From Gammaproteobacteria bacterium (GTDB taxonomy: Bacteria > Pseudomonadota > Gammaproteobacteria > Pseudomonadales > Azotimanducaceae), in assembly GCA_026706425.1 (NCBI GenBank), contig JAPOYW010000270.1, forward strand, positions 6,738-16,714: a DNA stretch of 9,977 bases, read 5' to 3'. Position 1 is the first letter of the stretch; each line of letters starts with the position of its first letter. The translations under genes were made by a program, and so were the position numbers. Of the stretch, positions 1-5,049 are shown one piece after another. The notes beneath the pieces were generated by a model that worked only from the letters and a program-made list of their open reading frames with translations, ran no database searches and was not told the DNA's origin.

Positions 1-334
1 CACGGCTGTATTGCTGATCACCCAGGTCACCCGACGTCTCCTGCCATTTACCGGTAATCGAGTCGTCGACAATCCCCACATTCTCGATGAAAACAATCCG
101 CTGGCGCTTTTTCTTGTTGAGCGCGATGTTTCGCGCCACACGGAACAGGTACGCCTTCGGCGATTCGATCGCTACACCCTTTTCAATCTCGGAGGTGAGC
201 GCGTCCGCAAAGGCCTGTTGCAGGGTATCCTCAATGTCCTCGCGCTGTACGAAGAACGTCGCGATATAACGGGTAAGTGCCGCTTTGTTGGCAACGAACG
301 CGTCGGTCAGTGTTGTGCGATTGCGATCTGTCAA
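1..334 (-). CDS. ECF sigma-70 factor, FecI-like, N-terminal part (runs off left edge)
   Basis: Read on the minus strand, this frame stays open to the window edge and gives an ECF-type sigma factor region 2. About 15-20 residues in comes AFVANKAALTRYIATFF, then QREDIEDTLQQAFADAL, then SPKAYLFRVARNIALNKKKR. This matches the helix order of sigma region 2 (core-polymerase binding and -10 recognition; the PKAYLFRVARN motif is very typical of FecI-like factors). Region 4, which reads the -35 element, would lie beyond the left edge. No ATG fits closely. I chose a TTG at 334 (peptide begins (M)TDRNRTTLTD) with an AGGG about 9 bases upstream. An in-frame ATG at 457 would add 41 residues that do not look like a sigma factor and has no clear ribosome site. 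FecI-like factors usually pair with a FecR-type anti-sigma factor and often control iron or surface functions; no partner is visible here. The family call is firm, the start is not. Confidence 0.85.
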   Translation of the reverse strand, partial: MTDRNRTTLTDAFVANKAALTRYIATFFVQREDIEDTLQQAFADALTSEIEKGVAIESPKAYLFRVARNIALNKKKRQRIVFIENVGIVDDSITGKWQETSGDLGDQQYSR

Positions 335-514
335 ACCCCTGAGCCCTGGGCCTGCATGAGTGAAACGTATACCTATCCGAAAGGGTAGGCAATTGGCGGA
401 GGCAAAACCCCCACTCTCACGTGAGAAAAGTGCAAGCGAATTGTTAAACAACGTCATTTGATCGCTAGGGCGAAAACATCTCTACCAGGGTCGAAATCGC
501 CGAAACGCCTTGGC
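335..514. other. Palindrome-rich intergenic region upstream of the sigma factor
   Basis: No gene is seen, only several small symmetric elements. A hairpin at 372-389 has 7-bp arms CCTATCC/GGGTAGG (one T-G wobble as plus-strand RNA) closed by a GAAA loop, which is a GNRA tetraloop. A perfect 12-bp palindrome TCTCACGTGAGA lies at 415-426. An odd-centred palindrome TTGTT-A-AACAA lies at 441-451. The region is poorer in GC than the flanking genes. The sigma-factor promoter should lie here on the minus strand, so the two palindromes are candidate operator sites. No strong -35/-10 pair was found. Confidence 0.4.
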
Positions 515-1864
515 TCAAGTCCAAATGGAAGCGACCTCACGCAGCTCGAAGTCCTCGATGATCTGCTCGCCCTCGTAGGACTGGAGAACTAGGGGATGTA
601 CGTACCCGCTCGGTAAGAAACAGTACGAGGCGGAAATCCTTCCTTGGTTGATGAATAACTCAACCGACGTCTTGTCGACTAATAGGCGAACGGACAGTTG
701 CGCCTCGTCTGGCAGGGAGACCTGCGGTTTGTCGGGCAGGAGCCTGTGAGATGCGCCGTTGCGGAACCGGAGCGCTCGCGAGGACCAGTCGAACTCCATG
801 GACTGGCCACGGATCGCAACGTAGAGGGTCTTCGCGTCCTGTTTGCGGACGCTGAAGGAGACATCGAGCAACTTCGCCTGCGTGTCCGCGATCAAGGGGC
901 TGCCGGGGGCGACGGCGTGCCGATCCAGGTTGACGGTCCGCCTGTGCAGCGAGTCCAGTTCTCGAACCGGCCAGCGAACCAGCGTGACGTTTTCGCCCGT
1001 ACCTGCCAGCGCAAGCTCCACGGGGATCGACAACTGCTGGCTGAAGGGCATCTCGGGGTACACCCCGCCGAGCATCCAGGAAATCTGGATACGCCGGTTG
1101 TCTGGCGCATCGCTCCAGGTCTGTGCGGCGTAGCCGTTGGTGCCCTGTTCCGAGGTCAGCAAAGCGGTTTCGGGAGTGAACCGGCCGCCGTCGAAACTCC
1201 CGATCCGGTAGGTGCCCTTCGCCCCCCAGAATACCCAGCGCTCGGTGCCGGATTCATCGGTCAGCGGGAAAAAGTCGGGGCACTCGGTGCAGCCTTCGAG
1301 GCTCAAGTCCTGGAACCTCGTCCACGACTTCGCGTCGGCTGAGTGCAGCAGGCAGTAGCGGTATTCCGCCAGGTAGAGCGCCATGATCCAGCGGCGGGTG
1401 GGGGCGTGCCAGACGACCTTGGGGTCGCGGTTGTCCGCCTCGAACCACTCGACGATGGGGTTGCCGTCGTACTTGGTCCATTGCTTGCCGTTGTCGACGC
1501 TGTAGGCCAGACATTGGGTGAAGGGTCGTTTCGGATCCGCGTAGCTGCCCGCTGCGGTATAGAAGGCGAGCAAGGCGCCCTTGCCGAACCCTGCCGTGTT
1601 GTCGTGATCGATGACGGCGGATCCGCTGAACATATCGCCGTGCTCGTCGGGGTACAGGGCGTGTTCGAGCTGCCGCCAGTGCACGAGATCGTCGCTCACG
1701 GCATGCCCCCAGTGCGTGTTGCCCCAGGTCGTTGCTTTCGGGTTGTGCTGGAAGAACAGGTGCCAGACACCGTCTTGGTAGACCAGCCCGTTGGGGTCGT
1801 TCGTCCAGTTCTCCCGGGGCGAGAAGTGGAACTGCGGTCGGTGCAGTTCTTGGTAGAGCCGCAT
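515..1864 (-). CDS. Glycoside hydrolase family 32 beta-fructosidase (levanase/inulinase/invertase type)
   Basis: A 449-residue GH32 enzyme that hydrolyses terminal beta-fructosyl bonds in sucrose, inulin or levan with retention of configuration. All three GH32 catalytic motifs are present. WTNDPNG at residues 20-26 carries the nucleophile Asp23, RDP at 146-148 carries the transition-state stabiliser Asp147, and TEC at 193-195 carries the acid/base Glu194. FSGS (79-82) and WGNTHWGHAVSDDLVHW (47-63) are also family-typical. Together these form the five-bladed propeller, followed by a beta-sandwich from about residue 320. The frame can be extended to a GTG at 1963, but the added 33 residues are basic and unlike GH32. 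The ATG at 1864, with AGGG 8 bases upstream, starts just before the conserved PQFHFSP. No signal peptide follows this start, so the enzyme is predicted cytoplasmic. The substrate cannot be fixed: no sugar transporter, PTS gene or fructokinase lies nearby. The aldolase-like gene diverges from it. Confidence 0.93.
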   Translation of the reverse strand: MRLYQELHRPQFHFSPRENWTNDPNGLVYQDGVWHLFFQHNPKATTWGNTHWGHAVSDDLVHWRQLEHALYPDEHGDMFSGSAVIDHDNTAGFGKGALLAFYTAAGSYADPKRPFTQCLAYSVDNGKQWTKYDGNPIVEWFEADNRDPKVVWHAPTRRWIMALYLAEYRYCLLHSADAKSWTRFQDLSLEGCTECPDFFPLTDESGTERWVFWGAKGTYRIGSFDGGRFTPETALLTSEQGTNGYAAQTWSDAPDNRRIQISWMLGGVYPEMPFSQQLSIPVELALAGTGENVTLVRWPVRELDSLHRRTVNLDRHAVAPGSPLIADTQAKLLDVSFSVRKQDAKTLYVAIRGQSMEFDWSSRALRFRNGASHRLLPDKPQVSLPDEAQLSVRLLVDKTSVELFINQGRISASYCFLPSGYVHPLVLQSYEGEQIIEDFELREVASIWT

Positions 1865-1990
1865 GTTCTGAACCCTGATCGTGGACAGCCCATTATGGTA
1901 GATCGCGGACGCGTCCGTGCGAACCGGCTTGCCCCGTCCCCGTTGCCGCCTCGACCGGTTCACCGAATATCCGGCCCATGCCCCCGGCGA

Positions 1991-2020
1991 TTGCGTGTGT
2001 CGCCCCCGTTAACGTATGGT
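1991..2020 (+). promoter_or_regulatory. Candidate sigma-70 promoter for the aldolase-like gene
   Basis: TTGCGT at 1991-1996 and TATGGT at 2015-2020 are separated by 18 bases, a reasonable -35/-10 pair in an otherwise GC-rich gap. Transcription would begin near 2027, about 50 bases before the ATG at 2076. It was found by eye only and neither hexamer is perfect. Confidence 0.4.
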
Positions 2021-2021
2021 C

Positions 2022-2056
2022 ATCCGCCGATCAGGGGCTGGTGGCGGATCATCGGC
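2022..2056 (+). promoter_or_regulatory. Inverted repeat / alternative hairpins in the leader of the aldolase-like gene
   Basis: ATCCGCC (2022-2028) and GGCGGAT (2043-2049) are perfect 7-bp arms with a 14-base loop. A second pair, GCCGAT (2026-2031) and ATCGGC (2051-2056), shares bases 2026-2028 with the first left arm, so the two hairpins exclude each other. They sit directly after the candidate -10 and before the ribosome site GGAGGA at 2065-2070. That position suits a repressor operator or a leader that switches between two folds. Which of these it is, if either, cannot be told from sequence. Confidence 0.35.
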
Positions 2057-2075
2057 TGAACCACGGAGGACCAAC

Positions 2076-2876
2076 ATGATTCTGGCCAACACGTTTCGGG
2101 AGAAGCTCGACCGGGGCGAACCCACCGTCGGCACCCACTTCCTGTTCGCGGACACGGATGTGCCGGAGATCATCGGCGACACCGGCCTGTTCGACTACGC
2201 CGAGTACGTTGCCGAGTACTCGGCGTTCGACATGCGTCTGCTCTACGAACTGGCGCGGTCGGCCCAGTGCGGCAACAACCTGCCGCTGATGATCAAGCTG
2301 GACCAGGAGGCACAGAGCTTCTGGTCCCAGGTGGCGCTCGGCGCGGGTTTCAAGTCCGTGCTGTTCACCGATGTGCGGACTCCGGAGGACGTGGACGACT
2401 GCCACCGGGCCATCGCTCCGGACACGCCCAACACCGGCGGCCTGATGGGCGTCAAGCTCCGCCGTCCGGCGCTCGGTAGCTACAGCATGGACGGCTACTT
2501 GGAGGATCTCGAATCCATCGTCTTCGCCATCATGATCGAGAAGAACATCACCGTCGAAGGCATCGACGAAGTGCTTGAACGCGCCAAGGAACGCGGCGTC
2601 GCGCTGACCCAGTGGGGGCCGGCGGACTTCAGCTTCTCGCGCGGCCAGATGCGGCTCATGGGTTCGCCGGAGATTCGCCAGTTCGAGGAACGGGTCATTG
2701 CCAAGTCGCTGGAATACGGGATCCGGCCCCGCATCGAGATCGGTGCCGTCGAGCAGGCCAAGCGCTACATCGACCTCGGCGTGCGCGACTTCTGCATCGG
2801 CTGGGATCGTATGATCGTCCGCGCCGCTTGGATGAACCTCGGCGAGGGGATGAAGAAGGCGCTGGAGGGGTTGTAG
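2076..2876 (+). CDS. HpcH/HpaI aldolase-family protein with substituted active-site residues
   Basis: A 266-residue TIM-barrel protein of the HpcH/HpaI aldolase / citrate lyase family. Classical members are metal-dependent pyruvate aldolases that cleave 4-hydroxy-2-oxo acids such as 2-keto-3-deoxy sugar acids. The start is the ATG at 2076, with GGAGGA six bases upstream; an in-frame ATG at 2016 lies in the leader and adds a non-conserved tail. Seen motifs: TVGTHFLFADTDVPEII near the N-terminus; IMIE (Glu155), the first metal ligand; and QWGPADFSFSRG, with Asp184 as the second metal ligand in the usual GPADxS motif. The segment aligning with the family's catalytic E-H reads VAEYS (Glu47-Tyr48), and the usual substrate-binding Arg is probably Lys74 in LMIKLD. 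The metal site therefore looks intact while the base and carboxylate-binding residues differ. The substrate is unknown. The gene is divergent from the GH32 gene and convergent with the Uma2 gene, with a 21-bp gap. Confidence 0.85.
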   Translation: MILANTFREKLDRGEPTVGTHFLFADTDVPEIIGDTGLFDYAEYVAEYSAFDMRLLYELARSAQCGNNLPLMIKLDQEAQSFWSQVALGAGFKSVLFTDVRTPEDVDDCHRAIAPDTPNTGGLMGVKLRRPALGSYSMDGYLEDLESIVFAIMIEKNITVEGIDEVLERAKERGVALTQWGPADFSFSRGQMRLMGSPEIRQFEERVIAKSLEYGIRPRIEIGAVEQAKRYIDLGVRDFCIGWDRMIVRAAWMNLGEGMKKALEGL

Positions 2877-2897
2877 CCCCCCGTCCCCACACGCAGG

Positions 2898-3701
2898 CTA
2901 GCGCTTGAGTCGAGCCAGTTCGGCTTCCAGCTGTTTCCGCTTGGCGGCTTCCTCTGCCGCTCTCGCGTTGGCCGCCTCGGCTTCGGACCTCGCGACGTCG
3001 GCGTCGGACCTTGCCGCGTCGGCGTCGGACCTTGCCGCGTCGGCGTCGGACCTTGCGGCGATGGCTTCGGACCTTGCGGCAATGGTCTCGAGCCTTGCGA
3101 CCTCGGCTCGAAGCTGCGCTTGCCTAGGCGTCAACAGATTCCTGCCGGTCGCCGGGTCGTAGAAACGCAGCACGGATCCCTCGAGCCACAGCTCGAGGCC
3201 CAGCGTACTACTGGGAATCCCGCGCTCACGGTTGGAAAGCGTGACCGGTCGCATTGCCCGGTACGCGCCGCGTACCAGTTCGAATGCCCTGAGCGGCGGC
3301 TTAACGTACTCCCGGCGGGGATCGTAGAGGAAATACTCGGTGACGCCCCAGCGTGCGTACCGAACCATCTTGCGTTCGTCCTCCTTGCGGGTGGACTTCG
3401 ACGTCATCTCCAGCACGAAGGAAGGAGCCCGCTCTTCCCAGATCTTGTAGATGTCGCGCTCCCGATCCTCCACGCCGAACGCCACGAAGATGTCCGGAGA
3501 AAGGAACCGTCTTGGATTGCCGCGCTCATCGTAGACCATCATATTGACGCCCACGTAGGCGCCCGGGCGGGTCTCGTAGTGCGTGAACAAGGCGTGCGCC
3601 GCATCCGCCAGACGCTTGTAGTGCAGAGGAGTCTCCGCCACAGGTCTGCCGTCCCTGGTCGGATACTCAATGCCATCGTCGAAGGCGAGGGCTTCGGTCA
3701 T
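2898..3701 (-). CDS. Uma2-family (DUF820) PD-(D/E)XK protein with heptad-repeat tail
   Basis: A 267-residue Uma2-family protein. The family has the restriction-endonuclease fold, is often present in many copies per genome, and its physiological role is not established. The start is the ATG at 3701, with GGAGGA 9 bases upstream. Residues about 1-195 form the nuclease-like domain. LSPDIFVAF gives Asp70, and FVLEMTSKSTRKED gives Glu98 and a nearby Lys102, followed by KMVRYARWGVTEYFLYDP (111-128), the typical GV-EYW-like strand. Where the family usually reads EVxSPST, this one reads EMTSKST, a modest variation. From about residue 196 to the end the protein is a charged alpha-helix, LRAEVARLETIAARSEA and onward. 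It includes near-identical seven-residue units AARSDAD encoded by a 21-bp tandem repeat and ends in KQLEAELARLKR, a likely coiled coil. It stands alone, with no recognisable toxin or antitoxin partner. Confidence 0.88.
   Translation of the reverse strand: MTEALAFDDGIEYPTRDGRPVAETPLHYKRLADAAHALFTHYETRPGAYVGVNMMVYDERGNPRRFLSPDIFVAFGVEDRERDIYKIWEERAPSFVLEMTSKSTRKEDERKMVRYARWGVTEYFLYDPRREYVKPPLRAFELVRGAYRAMRPVTLSNRERGIPSSTLGLELWLEGSVLRFYDPATGRNLLTPRQAQLRAEVARLETIAARSEAIAARSDADAARSDADAARSDADVARSEAEAANARAAEEAAKRKQLEAELARLKR
2979..3104. repeat. 21-bp tandem repeat, six units, inside the Uma2 tail
   Basis: Six adjoining 21-bp units start at 2979, 3000, 3021, 3042, 3063 and 3084. The unit core reads GGCGTCGGACCTTGC on the plus strand. 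Units 2 and 3 are identical, unit 4 differs in its last bases, and units 1, 5 and 6 are more diverged. Because 21 is a multiple of three, gain or loss of a unit keeps the frame and adds or removes one AARSDAD heptad. Identical central units with diverged outer units suggest recent expansion by slippage or unequal exchange. Confidence 0.9.
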
Positions 3702-3999
3702 AGACTCGTCTCCTCCGGCTTGGACCGGTCCGCGCGCTAGCGAGGTCCGGGCCGCCGGCGACCATCTCGCAGGTGCGGTGAACGTAGCACAGCCTCCCCA
3801 AAGCGCTCAATCGGGCTCCCGGCCCCGCCGCAGCTTTCATCGGCACATTCCGTCTCGTCGATGGACGGGATTGTCCGCCATGGACCTTGCGGAAACTGAC
3901 AGCCAACGCCCATTGGCGCTGTGCGAATTGGCTGAAAAACGCTTGAGATGAACGCCCAGCTCGGAGTGGTCGCTATCTGCAACTCACGATGATGCGCGG
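3702..3999. other. Intergenic region with no supported gene
   Basis: This lies between the Uma2 start and the 3' end of the barrel gene, both on the minus strand. Open frames cross it on both strands, but their translations are rich in Arg, Pro and Ser, show no motif and have no good ribosome sites. A perfect 10-bp palindrome GGACCGGTCC at 3722-3731 lies just upstream of the Uma2 ribosome site and could be an operator. AGCCAA (3901-3906) can pair with TTGGC (3913-3917) or TTGGCT (3928-3933), but no T-run follows in a terminator arrangement. I see no clear promoter. Confidence 0.4.
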
Positions 4000-4999
4000 T
4001 CAAAGACGATAGTTCAGCCTAAGCCCGACGTGTGTCCGGTTCGTATCCTCCGTGCCCACTTGCCAGCGCACCGGCTCGCTGCCGTCACGCCGCAGTTCGG
4101 ACGGGTGACCGCGTAGGGTGATGTAGGAGCCCCCGTCGCCGAACTCCGAGGACCAAAGGTGCCGCGCCCGAATCTCCAGCGACACCCGTTCGGTGAGCGA
4201 ATAGCCGACGCCGACGGTCAGGTGCACCGCGCTCAGGCGGTCGCGCAAGCGCTGGCGGGCACGCGTGTCGCCGCCGACCAGATTGCGCCGAATTTCATCC
4301 TCGTTGGCCAGGTCGGCACCCGCGTATATGACGTCGTCGAGGTTGTCCGTTCGTTCCCAGAGCACCTCGTAGTCCATGCTGGCCAAGCCGATGCCGGCAC
4401 CGATGCCGACAAACGGCGTGAAACGGGTCCGGTTGGGGAAATCAACGTACGCCGCAACGAAAAGGCCGAGAACTTCGGCGTTGCCGATTCGCTCGTAGGC
4501 GTCGGCAAGTTCGGGTGCCGCGACGCTGTCGTAGGGGACGCCGGAAGGTGCAAATGATCGGAGACGAAGTGTCTAGGCCCACGCTGCCGTAGTCGGCCTC
4601 CAGTTCGACACGAAACCGTTTCCCGAACCGATAGCCGACGGCAACCCCAGCCAGCGCGCCCCACCTGCTGGCGAACCGGCTTGACCACGCGTCCGCCGCG
4701 CCGACAGACCGGTCAGGCGCGGTGCAGGCCGGGAGTTCGGCATAGCGCGGGTTGATGTACTCATCGCACCGGCTCGCGCGGTCGTCATCTCCGGAGACGA
4801 GGTGCATCGACGGCGACCGGTCGCCACCTACGGCGGCACCGAGGTACAAGCCGGCGTTCGTCTCGACCGTGAGCAGCACTGCGATGCTCGCCAGCGCGAC
4901 TACGAGATGACGTCCGCAGCCTTCGCAAGCGCGGAGCCGGCCACAAGTCGTATCGCCAGTGATCCTGACCACCTTCCGGATCGACACAAGCCGTACCAT
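4000..4999 (-). pseudogene. Outer-membrane beta-barrel protein gene, frameshifted
   Basis: Two frames together make one outer-membrane barrel protein. The first runs from the ATG at 4999. After a long basic N-terminus comes a signal-peptide-like stretch, HLVVALASIAVLLTVETNA, then GLYLGAAVGG and barrel-like strands such as GVAVGYRFGKRFRVELEADYG, ending sensibly at GLDTSS near 4562. It then turns into Arg-rich nonsense. The frame one base on is open from 4572 and continues the barrel: GNAEVLGLFVAAYVDFP, TPFVGIGAGIGLASMDYEV and TVGVGYSLTERVSLEIRARH. It finishes in HVGLRLNYRL, a typical final strand, with stop at 4000-4002. The total is 1000 bases, so removing one base gives an intact 332-residue gene. 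The likely extra base lies between 4545 and 4572, for example in TCTCCGAT. It resembles OmpA/OmpW-size barrel porin-like proteins; cargo unknown. It may be a true pseudogene or a sequencing or assembly error. A GTG near 4972 is an alternative start. Confidence 0.8.
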
Positions 5000-5049
5000 A
5001 ACGCAACGTAGCGAGGACACGACACCGCGTTGCTCTCGATGGAGCTCGA

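Noticed and set aside
11..388. Plus-strand open frame of 125 codons at the left edge
   Set aside because: It is antisense to the sigma-factor frame, which shows clear region 2 motifs; the plus-strand translation shows no recognisable family.
1892..1897. CATAAT on the minus strand as -10 for the GH32 gene
   Set aside because: The bases 17-18 upstream (GCACGG) bear no likeness to a -35, so a promoter was not called.
1343..2059. Plus-strand 238-codon open frame
   Set aside because: It lies mostly opposite the GH32 gene, whose catalytic motifs are unmistakable; the plus translation is Val/Gly/Arg-rich antisense shadow.
2765..3082. Minus-strand Pro/Thr-rich repeat frame
   Set aside because: Same 21-bp repeat read in another frame, overlapping both the aldolase-like and Uma2 genes; no family motif or start signal.
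2979..3104. Possible CRISPR array or protein-binding iteron array
   Set aside because: Units adjoin with no spacers, keep the coding phase of the Uma2 gene, and encode a regular heptad helix.
2905..3162. Plus-strand Ala/Ser/Leu-rich frame, signal-peptide-like
   Set aside because: It is produced by the 21-bp repeat, which keeps several frames open; the minus-strand Uma2 frame explains the region.
3120..3740. Plus-strand 206-codon open frame
   Set aside because: Antisense to the Uma2 domain; no motif and no ribosome site.
3737..4003. Minus-strand 88-codon frame in the gap before Uma2
   Set aside because: No motif, uneven composition and no convincing ribosome site; treated as non-coding.
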